Part shown: piece by piece, positions 25,088-32,862 of the stretch | How positions within the stretch are numbered: position 1 is the first letter of the stretch | Layout of the letters: every line of letters starts with the position of its first letter | Source of the DNA: Chloroflexota bacterium | GTDB lineage: Bacteria; Chloroflexota; Limnocylindria; P2-11E | DNA length: 52,243 nt | Assembly (NCBI GenBank): GCA_005882765.1 | Contig: VBDV01000118.1 | Location: 1-52,243, forward strand | Reading direction: 5' to 3' | Made by a program: the position numbers and the translations under genes | Notes under the pieces: model-generated | Seen by the model: only the letters and a program-made list of their open reading frames with translations | What the model was told of the DNA's origin: nothing | Databases searched by the model: none

Positions 25088-25554
25088 CGTACGGTGAGGA
25101 TCTTCATCTCCACCGCGCCGGCCGGAACGTTCAGCCGGACCGTTTCCCCTGCGCGGTGTCCCATGAGGGCCTTGCCGACCGGCGATTCGTTGGAGATCCG
25201 GCCCTCGGCGGGCGCGGCCTCCGCCGACCCGACGATCACGTACTGCTCCTTCGAACCACTCGCCTCGACCATCACGTGGCTACCGATCTCGACGGTCTCG
25301 TGCTTGGCCTTCTCGTCGATGATCTGAGCGTTCTTGACCATCTGCTCGAGCGTGAGGATCCGGCCTTCGAGGAACGCCTGATCGTTCTTTGCTTGCTCGA
25401 GCTCTGAGTTCTCCGTGAAGTCGCCGAACTCCATGGCGGCGTGAATGCGCTCGGCCACGCGCTGACGGCCGGCGGCCTTCAGGTCGTCGAGCTCGGCCTG
25501 GATCTTCTTCAGACCATCCGCGGAGACGTAGACAGGCTTCTCAAGGTTGTTCAC
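25084..25554 (-). CDS. greA: transcription elongation factor GreA
   Basis: A 156-residue GreA. The N-terminal coiled coil (about 10-75, for example SADGLKKIQAELDDLKAA and ELEQAKNDQAFLEGRI) inserts into the RNA polymerase secondary channel and its tip carries the acidic pair that stimulates transcript cleavage (F-G-D-F-T-E-N-S-E-L). The FKBP-like C-terminal domain contains V-G-K-A-L-M-G-H-R-A-G-E. Length is normal. The GTG at 25554 follows GGAGG at 5-nt spacing. First gene of a run with lysK, GH57, a methyltransferase and a DUF4386-like gene, all by short overlaps. Confidence 0.97.
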   Translation of the reverse strand: MNNLEKPVYVSADGLKKIQAELDDLKAAGRQRVAERIHAAMEFGDFTENSELEQAKNDQAFLEGRILTLEQMVKNAQIIDEKAKHETVEIGSHVMVEASGSKEQYVIVGSAEAAPAEGRISNESPVGKALMGHRAGETVRLNVPAGAVEMKILTVR

Positions 25555-25575
25555 TGGAGCCTCCGCTCTCTATCC

Positions 25576-25637
25576 GCACGGTTTCCTCCCGTGCGTGCCG
25601 TTGTAATGAAAAGCGCTGAAGGCCGAAGGCCCTCAGC
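25576..25637. promoter_or_regulatory. two hairpins in the greA/mutY intergenic region
   Basis: GCACGG (25576-25581) pairs with CCGTGC (25589-25594) around a 7-base loop in the greA leader. A second hairpin, GCTGA-A-GGCC/GGCC-C-TCAGC with loop GAA, spans 25615-25637. No T run follows either, so neither looks like a simple intrinsic terminator. The region separates divergent genes, greA and mutY. Confidence 0.4.
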
Positions 25638-25669
25638 ACTCAACCGGGCGTACTCTTCTGTTCCGGAAA

Positions 25670-26512
25670 TTGTACGTCAGCCTGACCGTTTCGGCGACGC
25701 TTCGTCGGCGCGTCCTCTCCTGGTACGGGCGGTCCGGCCGCGACCTTCCCTGGCGCCGCACGCGCGATCCGTACCGCGTTCTCGTCAGCGAGGTGATGCT
25801 GCAACAGACGCAGGTCTCCCGCGTTCTGCCCGCGTACCGGCGGTTTCTCCGGCGGTTCCCGACGCTGCGAGCGCTCTCCCGCGCTCCACTCGGCAAGGTT
25901 CTCCGCGAGTGGTCGGGCCTTGGCTACAACCGCCGCGCGAGGGACCTGCATCGTGTCGCGCGGACGCACGCCTCGGGCTTGCCGCGAACCGTCGCCGGAC
26001 TCGACGCTCTTCCCGGGGTCGGCGCGTACACGGCGTCGGCGGTCGCGTGCTTCGCATTCGGCGAGCCGACGGCTTTCGCCGACACGAACATCCGACGCGT
26101 GCTCGGCCGTGCAGTGCTCGGCCACACCGCCACCGATCAGGAGGCCATCGAGCTTGATCGCGTGATCGGCTCGAAGCGCGAGGGAGCGCGGTGGCATCAC
26201 GCGCTCATGGATATCGGGGCAACGATCTGTCTTACCAGGCGCCCGCGATGCGACGTCTGTCCGGTCCGCGGTGTCTGCGAATACGACGGCGTCGACCGAT
26301 CGTCGCGTCGGAAGCAGTCGCCATTTGTCGCGAGCGATCGCCGTGTGCGCGGCGCGATCATGCGTCAGCTCGTCAGCTCGTCTCGCGGTGTAACGATGGC
26401 GACGCTTCGAAGAGGTATCAACGACCCGCGTGTGGCTCGTCTTGTCGGCGTACTCGCGCAGGAAGGTCTCGTGGAGGTCTCATCAGGGAGCGTTCGTCTT
26501 CCGACCCGCTGA
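25670..26512 (+). CDS. mutY: A/G-specific adenine glycosylase, short form
   Basis: A 280-residue HhH-GPD base excision enzyme that removes adenine mispaired with 8-oxoguanine. Catalytic Glu41 is in SEVMLQQTQV, the helix-hairpin-helix is LPGVGAYTASAV, catalytic Asp138 is in FADTNIRRVLG, and the [4Fe-4S] ligands are Cys187, 194, 197 and 203 in C-x6-C-x2-C-x5-C spacing. The NUDIX-like 8-oxoG-recognition domain of typical MutY (about 350 residues) is missing; a short winged-helix-like tail replaces it. TTG at 25670 starts the frame. Alternative: an endonuclease III relative, less likely because of the QQTQV motif. Confidence 0.9.
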   Translation: MYVSLTVSATLRRRVLSWYGRSGRDLPWRRTRDPYRVLVSEVMLQQTQVSRVLPAYRRFLRRFPTLRALSRAPLGKVLREWSGLGYNRRARDLHRVARTHASGLPRTVAGLDALPGVGAYTASAVACFAFGEPTAFADTNIRRVLGRAVLGHTATDQEAIELDRVIGSKREGARWHHALMDIGATICLTRRPRCDVCPVRGVCEYDGVDRSSRRKQSPFVASDRRVRGAIMRQLVSSSRGVTMATLRRGINDPRVARLVGVLAQEGLVEVSSGSVRLPTR

Positions 26513-26536
26513 GTCGAGTGGCACGATCGCGTCGCA

Positions 26537-27445
26537 ATGAGCAGCTACTACGAGCTCCTGGGGGTCCCGCAGAGCGCGAGCGAGATCGAGATTCGCTCCG
26601 CATACGGACGGGACGTGCTTCATCTCCAGAACGAGACCTCGGACAAGGTCGCGCAGTTTCGCGCGGTGCTGGATGCGGCCTTCGCAACCCTCGTCGATCC
26701 CGTGAAGCGGTCGGCCTACGACGAAGCGCTCGCGGTCGCCGTGCAGAGCGGAGCGGCAGCGAGTTCCGACGAGTCGGACGCGGCGTTCAAGTACGCGCTG
26801 CGGGGCGGACTCTGGTTCGCGGGCGGCGGACTGGTCACGGCGGTGACATACGCGTTCTCGCAGGGCACGTACCTGATCGCATGGGGGCCGCTCCTCTTCG
26901 GTGGTTTCCAGCTCGTGCGCGGTCTCCTCAGATACCTCACCGTGCCGAGCGGCGCGCGCAAGTCGAGTCAGCTGGGAGTGCTCGGTGGCCTCATCGCGGT
27001 GGGCATTCTCTCGGCCGCGTTCGTCGGCGTCAGCGAGGGGATGGGAGCGCAGGACGCCGCGCTGGGCACGAAATGGAACGCGATGATCGAGGCGACCGGC
27101 CTCGACGTCGCTCAGGCGAACGATCTTGTGATCGGCGTGGCGAACCGTCCCGGGCCGTGGGACGCGACCGACAGTGCCGACATGGCCAAAGCCTCCGCGC
27201 TGTATGGGCGCATCGCCGACAGTGTCGAGGCCTCGACCGCACCCAGCAGGCTCGAGTGGTACCGGACCGGCATGGCGAAGAACTTCCGGGACGCCGCCTC
27301 GATCACCCACGAGTTCTCGCTCCTGACCGCTACATCCCCGGCGAGCGCGTTCAGTGCACTCGACGCCCGCTGGCAGACATTCGTCGACGAGGCCACAAAG
27401 CTGTCGGATCGCTTTGACACCCAGGAGGGGACCACCACTCAGTAG
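26537..27445 (+). CDS. degenerate J-domain membrane protein
   Basis: A 302-residue protein. Residues 1-65 have the helical layout of a DnaJ domain (SYYELLGVPQSASEIEIRSA to VDPVKRSAYDEAL), but the HPD tripeptide that activates DnaK is absent: the segment reads DVLHLQNETSDK. Hydrophobic helices follow at about 90-140 (GGLWFAGGGLVTAVTYAFS and GPLLFGGFQLVRGLLRYL) and 145-170, then a soluble C-terminal domain. DnaK stimulation is therefore unlikely; membrane anchoring is inferred. ATG at 26537 follows mutY by 24 nt in the same direction. Function unknown. Confidence 0.75.
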   Translation: MSSYYELLGVPQSASEIEIRSAYGRDVLHLQNETSDKVAQFRAVLDAAFATLVDPVKRSAYDEALAVAVQSGAAASSDESDAAFKYALRGGLWFAGGGLVTAVTYAFSQGTYLIAWGPLLFGGFQLVRGLLRYLTVPSGARKSSQLGVLGGLIAVGILSAAFVGVSEGMGAQDAALGTKWNAMIEATGLDVAQANDLVIGVANRPGPWDATDSADMAKASALYGRIADSVEASTAPSRLEWYRTGMAKNFRDAASITHEFSLLTATSPASAFSALDARWQTFVDEATKLSDRFDTQEGTTTQ

Positions 27446-27457
27446 CGCGGGGGATCG

Positions 27458-27820
27458 TCAGGCGGGCTCGAGCCTCAGCGTCGTTGGCAGGACCGCACTT
27501 ACCAGCATCGAATCGAGCGAGCTGCCCTTGCGGTACTTCTTTCGGTAACCGTCCGAGACGCGCTTCACCGAAGCGCTGTCGGTCGCAGGGACGGCACGCA
27601 CAGGGATGCGCGTACGGTTCACGACCAGAGCGCCAGGTCCTGCCAGCAGCTCGCGATACCACCGCGACGTGGGCCCGCGATACGTGCGAATAAACACGTC
27701 GTTGCCGTCGACCACGACCCAGATGGGGACGGCATGCGTCGCGCCTTTCGGCGAGCGCGTTTCGATGTCGACCTCGTTCGCGCGGTCGAGCGCCGCGAGC
27801 GTGTCCTTTGGGAAGCTCAA
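27458..27820 (-). CDS. DUF2255-family (FMN/F420-binding-like) protein
   Basis: A small 120-residue protein of the DUF2255/flavin-reductase-like split-barrel group: VDIETRSPKGATHAVPIWVV at the N-terminus, then V-D-G-N-D-V-F-I-R-T-Y-R-G and the S-R-W-Y-R-E-L motif, closing in KVSDGYRKKYRKG-type basic helix and LPTTLRLEP. The pattern matches proteins believed to bind flavin or F420; activity is not known. It lies downstream of the M16 pair, sharing 4 nt with the previous gene's stop, so it is co-transcribed. Convergent with the J-domain gene (12 nt). Confidence 0.85.
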   Translation of the reverse strand: MSFPKDTLAALDRANEVDIETRSPKGATHAVPIWVVVDGNDVFIRTYRGPTSRWYRELLAGPGALVVNRTRIPVRAVPATDSASVKRVSDGYRKKYRKGSSLDSMLVSAVLPTTLRLEPA

Positions 27821-29073
27821 TCCCGCTCCGGAAGCGGTGGCCCGGCGATCGCGAGGGCGTAGCGGTCCGGTTGAAGAAAGGTGCGCGCGATCTCGACGAC
27901 CTGCTCGAGCGTGACCGCGCGGAGCTCGCGCGGATAACGCTCCGCGTAGTCAGGGCCGAGCTCGAAGACCTCGCCCTCGAGCATGAGCGAGGCGACCCCA
28001 GCCGGGCTTTCACGCGCGACGTCGAGCTCGCCAACGAGCTTGTCCTGGGCGAGCTCGAGATCGTCCTCCGCGACCTTACCGTCGACGATCTTGCGAAGCT
28101 CCTCAAGGGTCGTGCTGACCGCGCGCTCGACGTTGATCGGGTTGACACCCATGCGCACCACCCACGGGGACTGGCCGCGGGATCCGCCGAGTGTGCTGAA
28201 CACGTAGTACGCCAGGCCGAGCTCGTCGCGGACCACGTGCCCGACCCGGCTCGCGAACGTGTCCGCCGCGAAGACCATGTTCGTGACCCGGGCCGCGACA
28301 AAGCGTGGATCGGTCCGCGGCAGCCCGGGCCAACCCAGCACGACGTCGCTTTGCGTTTTGTCGGGCACGACGTCGACCTTTCGGACGGCCGTCGTCAGTC
28401 GCAGGTCGGGCACCTTTCGCTCCTCGCGGGAGCCGCCTCCGCGCCACGACGAGAACGACTTCGCGGCCGCATCGAAGACTTGCTGCGCCTCGACCCCACC
28501 GGCCACGACAAGGACAGCGCCGTCGGGACGGATCGCGCGCCGGTGATGGTCGCGAAGATCGTCGGCCGACGCTGCGCGCACGACGTCGAGATCGCCGATC
28601 GGCCGTGCGCGGAACGGATGACCCTTCGGGTACACGAGCTCGCGCCAGGCGCGCTCAGCGACTGCGCGCGTGTTCTTCGCATCGTCGTCGATCTGGGCCA
28701 CGGTCTGCTCGCGGACCAGCTCGACCTCGGTCGCTGCGAATGCCGGGCGCACCACGGCGTCGGCCATGAGCTCGAGCAGGACATCGAGGTCGCTCCCGAG
28801 TGACTGCGCGCTGAAGGTCGCCGCGTGCGAACCGACGTCGAGTCGCGCAGCGGCGCCGATGCCGTCGAGCGCGTCGGCCCAGGCTTTGGCGTCGCGCGTG
28901 ATGGTGCCGCGCAGCATCGCGAGCGCGCAGAGGCGTGCGATGCCGGGCCGGCCGATCGGCTCGAACCACTGTCCCGCCTCGATCGCCAGTAGGACCGCGG
29001 CGGATTGAAGGCCGGCGATCGGGATCGCCGCGACGCGCAGGCCGTTCTCGAGGCGATGCCGGCGGATGTCCAC
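27817..29073 (-). CDS. M16-family peptidase-like protein, inactive subunit
   Basis: A 418-residue M16 (pitrilysin/MPP-like) protein without the zinc motif: where HxxEH should occur the sequence reads GIARLCALAMLRGT. The rest of the fold is present, including an R/Y-containing C-terminal part (RDELGLAYYVFS) used for substrate binding in the partner subunit of MPP-like heterodimers. It is therefore the probable non-catalytic partner of the active gene directly upstream, with which it overlaps: the TAG stop of the former and the GTG start of this gene share a G (TAGTG). Extracytoplasmic or cytoplasmic location is not evident. Confidence 0.9.
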   Translation of the reverse strand: MDIRRHRLENGLRVAAIPIAGLQSAAVLLAIEAGQWFEPIGRPGIARLCALAMLRGTITRDAKAWADALDGIGAAARLDVGSHAATFSAQSLGSDLDVLLELMADAVVRPAFAATEVELVREQTVAQIDDDAKNTRAVAERAWRELVYPKGHPFRARPIGDLDVVRAASADDLRDHHRRAIRPDGAVLVVAGGVEAQQVFDAAAKSFSSWRGGGSREERKVPDLRLTTAVRKVDVVPDKTQSDVVLGWPGLPRTDPRFVAARVTNMVFAADTFASRVGHVVRDELGLAYYVFSTLGGSRGQSPWVVRMGVNPINVERAVSTTLEELRKIVDGKVAEDDLELAQDKLVGELDVARESPAGVASLMLEGEVFELGPDYAERYPRELRAVTLEQVVEIARTFLQPDRYALAIAGPPLPERD

Positions 29074-30302
29074 TAGGACTGCTCCGGGACGAACCAGCCG
29101 ACTGTCCGGCCCTTCTCTTGAAAGACCGATTCGGCGGCTGCGCGGACGTCCTCGGCGGTGACCGCGGCGAGCCGGTCGTACCACTCACCGAGCGATGCGG
29201 CAGCACCCGTCGCGAGAAGCTGCCCGAAACGCCACGCGCGCCACGTGATCGTGTCGGTCATGAACGCGCTCGCCGACAGCATCTGCCGGCGAACTCGGCC
29301 GAACTCGGAATCGGTGAGCGCCGACCGCGCGACCTTTTCGAGCTCGTCGAGAATCACGCGCTCGACGCGATCGTGCGTCACGCCCGGTCGGAGGTGCGCC
29401 TCCACGACGAAGAGGTAGGGATCCTTCATGAGCTGGAACGACGCCTCGACGGTCGTCGCGAGTCCGGTGTCGACGAGCGCGCGGTAGAGGCGCGACGAGC
29501 GACCCGACGCGGCTTCCCCGCCTCCGGCAGTCGCGCCCGCGAGCGTCACGGCAAGCGCCGATAGCGCGGGCGCACGAGGGTCGGCCGCGCGCGGCGCCTT
29601 GTGGCCGACCTGGATGATCGGGAGGGCCCCGCCCGCGCGGCGCACGATGACTCGCCGCTCGCCGTACTGCGGCGGCTCCGGTGCCTTTGGCGGTTCGATC
29701 GGGGCCTCGGCGTCGAGCGGCCCGAACGCCGCCGCCGCGCGGTCGAGCAGCTCCGTCGCGGGCGCGTCGCCAGCGACGATGAAGTAAGCGTTGTTTGGCG
29801 CGTAGTGGCGGCGGTAGTGCGCGTAGAGACCGTCGCGCGTCATGAGCTTGATCTCTTCTTTGCTGCCGATGACGCCCTGCGCGTAGGGATGGCGCGAGAA
29901 GGCCACCGCCTGCAGCTGCTCTCCGAGAAGAAAGGACGGATCGTTCTCGAGTCCCTCGCGCTCGCTCACGATGACGTTGCGCTCCGCTTGGGTCTCTTCC
30001 TCGGTGATGAGCGCGTTCCGCATCCGGTCCGCCTCGAGCTCGAGCGCCACGGGATAGCGCTCTGCGGGGACCGTCTCGAAGTAGCACGTCACGTCCTCGC
30101 TCGTGAAGGCGTTCCAGAGCGCGCCGTACCGCGCGAGAAGCTTGTCGAGATCACCCTTTGGGTGTCGCGGCGTTCCCTTGAACAGCATGTGCTCGAGGAA
30201 ATGCGACATCCCCGTGGTACCGGGCACCTCGTTGCGCCCGCCGACCTGGTACCAGACCCAGAGCGAGACGACCGGCGCGTGCCGCGCCTCGAGCGCGTGC
30301 AT
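29073..30302 (-). CDS. M16-family zinc peptidase, catalytic subunit
   Basis: A roughly 409-residue M16 peptidase with the inverted zinc motif HFLEH (in GMSHFLEHMLFKG) and the distal Glu in VIVSEREGLE, as in mitochondrial-processing-peptidase-like and YmxG enzymes. C-terminal GRSSRLYRALVDTGLA carries the substrate-binding region. The start is uncertain: similarity (R-L-D-N-G-L) extends upstream of the ATG at 30302, but no ATG, GTG or TTG occurs there; an ATC near 30355 or a further one would be needed. Pairs with the inactive M16 gene. Role likely in peptide turnover. Confidence 0.88.
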   Translation of the reverse strand: MHALEARHAPVVSLWVWYQVGGRNEVPGTTGMSHFLEHMLFKGTPRHPKGDLDKLLARYGALWNAFTSEDVTCYFETVPAERYPVALELEADRMRNALITEEETQAERNVIVSEREGLENDPSFLLGEQLQAVAFSRHPYAQGVIGSKEEIKLMTRDGLYAHYRRHYAPNNAYFIVAGDAPATELLDRAAAAFGPLDAEAPIEPPKAPEPPQYGERRVIVRRAGGALPIIQVGHKAPRAADPRAPALSALAVTLAGATAGGGEAASGRSSRLYRALVDTGLATTVEASFQLMKDPYLFVVEAHLRPGVTHDRVERVILDELEKVARSALTDSEFGRVRRQMLSASAFMTDTITWRAWRFGQLLATGAAASLGEWYDRLAAVTAEDVRAAAESVFQEKGRTVGWFVPEQS

Positions 30303-30390
30303 TACGAGCCCGTTGTCGAGGCGGCGCGAAGCGGGGGCGTCGGTAACGGCGGGGATGCGAAAAGTGTACGAGGCTGGCCGGCGGCTTAAG

Positions 30391-30585
30391 TTATTGGCTC
30401 GAGTATTGGTACGTGAGGCTGAGCCACGGTTTTGTGTTGGCCGCGATCTCCGGGCGCCATTGCAGAACGCCGAGGACCTCGCGGGATGACGCTTTGCTCC
30501 GCACGATAACGACGAGGTGGAGCTTCGAGAAGGCGGGGACGGTCGCCGTCGTCGCGACGTTGAGCTCGCATCCGATGACTCCCAC
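30391..30585 (-). CDS. small hypothetical protein
   Basis: A possible 64-residue product from the GTG at 30585 to the stop at 30391. The frame extends upstream without a stop to the PBP stop at 30691, in the same frame as the PBP, and the amino-acid composition (IGCELNVATTATVPAFSKLH) looks plausible for real coding. Homology not recognised and no ribosome site is clear. It could be a decayed fragment or a small gene following the PBP. The rest of 30303-30690 holds nothing else I recognise. Confidence 0.4.
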   Translation of the reverse strand: MGVIGCELNVATTATVPAFSKLHLVVIVRSKASSREVLGVLQWRPEIAANTKPWLSLTYQYSSQ

Positions 30586-30690
30586 CGCGGCGTCGTTCGC
30601 GCACGCCTGATTTGGGACGCTGACGCCGTCGACTTCACCGATCGTGACGAGGCTCCGCGCGACTTTTGAACTCCTGCACGTCGCCGGTGG

Positions 30691-32862
30691 CTAGGGCGTC
30701 GCGAACTTCGCCGTGAGCACCGCCTTCACGGCGATGGCCGAATCGACCGATCCGAATACGCCTGGCCTTTCGGTGTACTCGTCGAGCACCGCGGCGATCG
30801 CGATCGACGGCTGCTCGAACGAGGCCCATCCGATGAACCACGCGTCGACCTTGCCCCGAGCCGGGGACTCGGCCGTTCCGCTCTTTCCGGCGGTCGTCGG
30901 CGAATAGTTCTGGAAGACGAACGACACCGTGCCATCCGGGTCGTTCGTGACCGCGTGCATGCCGTCGCGGATAAGCGAGAGGTCTGTCGGGATCGAGAGC
31001 GCCGAACCGACCTGGGTTTTCGGATAGGTCTTGACGCTCTTGCCGTCGCGCTCTCGAAGCTCGATCACTAAACGCGGCTTCCAGAGGATGCCGTCGTTCG
31101 CGATGGTCGACGTGTAGTTCGCCATCTGGAGTGGCGTCGCGAGTAGAAAGCCCTGCCCGATGGACAGGTTCGTAGCGTCGCCTGGGTTCCACACCTGGTC
31201 CGCCGGATTTGTGAAGTACTGCTTCTTCCAGTCCGGGCTGGGGACGATCCCCTCGGCCTCGTATACGAAGTCGATGTCGGTGGCCTTCCCGAGACCGAAG
31301 CTTTTCGCGGTGGTCGGCAGGATGTTCGGATCGCGGTCGTTGAGGCGCTTTCCGAGCTCGTAGAAGAACGTGTTGCAGCTCCGGGCCAGCGCGGTGCGCA
31401 GATCCATGAGGCCCAGGGCCACCGGCTCGTGGTTGACCTGCGCCCACTGCTCGCCGTAGCCGGTCCAGCGCTGCGGGCAGTCGATACGATCGCCCCACTT
31501 GTAGACGCCGTTCCGGAGCGCCGCGGCCGCAGTGATCGGCTTGAACGATGAGCCGGTCGGATACTGACCGAACGTCGCGCGATTGAAGAACGGCCGGTTG
31601 GGGTCGGACGAGTAGCGCGCGATCGCGGCGGCGTCGCCGGAAACGAGCGCGTTCAGATCGAAGGTCGGGCGGCTCGCGAGGGCGAGGATCTCTCCTGACC
31701 ACGGATCCTCGGCGACGATCGCGCCCTTGTTGTTGCCCAGCGCGTTCTCGGCCGCGCGCTGCAGCTTTGGATCAAGCGAGAGCACGACGTCGCGTCCCGG
31801 CACGGGCGCGGTCTCCGCGAGCGTCTCGACCGGGCGCTCGTCCGACTCGACGATCCCGAGACGGAACCCGTAGCTCCCGCCGAGCTCGTCGTCGAGCGTG
31901 GCCTCGAGCCCGGTGTCCTTCTTACCGATGAGGTCTCCGGCCTCGATGCCACGCGCAGTCTTCGCCTTGGCCTCGGCGTCGCTGGCCTCGGCCAGATAGC
32001 CGAGGGTCTGCGACGCGAGACCCGACGGGTAACTCCGCACTCGCGTCGCCTGCACCTGCACGCCTTCGATCAAAGAGAGCCGGGTCCGCAGCGCGTCGAG
32101 CTGCGAGGCAGGCACGGTTTTGATCGGAACGAACAGATCGGGCTTCACCCAGGACTGCGTGTACTTCGCCTTGATCTGGTCCGGCGTCATCCCGAGGGCG
32201 TCTGACAGCGACGAGAGAAGTCCGGTCTCGGAGCGGATCTGCCCCGTGATCACACCGACGACGCCGGCCTCGACGAACGTGGCGAGCTCGGTGCCGTCGC
32301 GGGCGATGATCCGGCCCCGCGACGTCGGCAGACGCGTCATGCGTACGAGACGTCCCGCGGTGAGGTGCGGAAGGATGGCCTCGGGCGTCCACGCGATCCG
32401 CCACACGGCCTTGTCTTTGTCGCCGACCATCACGAGCTGGAGCGCGGTCGTGCGCGCGATGTCGCCGACGCGCTGCGTGTGGAAGGTCACATCAAGAGGA
32501 ACGCTTGCCTTGCGCGGGTCAGGCGATCCGTTAGGCAGCGCCGGGTGCGTCGCGACACCTGGCTTCGCGTCAAGCGAGGTGAGCGTCATCTCGTCGGCGA
32601 TGCGTGGCAGCCGCTCGGTGAAGCCGGCCGGCGTGACCTGCGCCTTCGCGTCGTCGGCCAGCAGATCCCACATCGCCTGGTAGTCGGATTTCTGCCACGC
32701 GGCGGCGTACTGACGGGCGATGGGCTCTGCCGGAGGCGGACCGGGCTCGCACGCGTTCAGGACCGCTGCGCACAGGATCGCGACCGCGGCGACGAGGCCG
32801 CGGTTAATACCCAGCGGCCTGACCCTCGCGGCGCGGATCCGCGCCGCCGGCGAAGGATCCAT
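30691..32862 (-). CDS. penicillin-binding protein (transpeptidase, MecA-N type)
   Basis: A class B-type PBP of 723 residues. It starts with a hydrophobic signal/lipobox-like NRGLVAAVAILCAAVLNAC, then an NTF2-like MecA N-terminal domain (about 45-160), a PBP dimerisation domain and the transpeptidase domain. The motifs are SSFK (about 437, catalytic Ser in T-G-S-S-F-K), SCN (about 492) and KSGT (about 659). It cross-links peptidoglycan in the cell wall. The ATG at 32862 lies 59 nt inside the end of ggt, so it is coupled to it at the end of the arginine operon. Role in elongation or division not determined. Confidence 0.93.
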   Translation of the reverse strand: MDPSPAARIRAARVRPLGINRGLVAAVAILCAAVLNACEPGPPPAEPIARQYAAAWQKSDYQAMWDLLADDAKAQVTPAGFTERLPRIADEMTLTSLDAKPGVATHPALPNGSPDPRKASVPLDVTFHTQRVGDIARTTALQLVMVGDKDKAVWRIAWTPEAILPHLTAGRLVRMTRLPTSRGRIIARDGTELATFVEAGVVGVITGQIRSETGLLSSLSDALGMTPDQIKAKYTQSWVKPDLFVPIKTVPASQLDALRTRLSLIEGVQVQATRVRSYPSGLASQTLGYLAEASDAEAKAKTARGIEAGDLIGKKDTGLEATLDDELGGSYGFRLGIVESDERPVETLAETAPVPGRDVVLSLDPKLQRAAENALGNNKGAIVAEDPWSGEILALASRPTFDLNALVSGDAAAIARYSSDPNRPFFNRATFGQYPTGSSFKPITAAAALRNGVYKWGDRIDCPQRWTGYGEQWAQVNHEPVALGLMDLRTALARSCNTFFYELGKRLNDRDPNILPTTAKSFGLGKATDIDFVYEAEGIVPSPDWKKQYFTNPADQVWNPGDATNLSIGQGFLLATPLQMANYTSTIANDGILWKPRLVIELRERDGKSVKTYPKTQVGSALSIPTDLSLIRDGMHAVTNDPDGTVSFVFQNYSPTTAGKSGTAESPARGKVDAWFIGWASFEQPSIAIAAVLDEYTERPGVFGSVDSAIAVKAVLTAKFATP

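Noticed and set aside
25615-25637. Intrinsic terminator in the greA-mutY gap
   Set aside because: A hairpin is present but no T run follows, and the genes on both sides start rather than end here.
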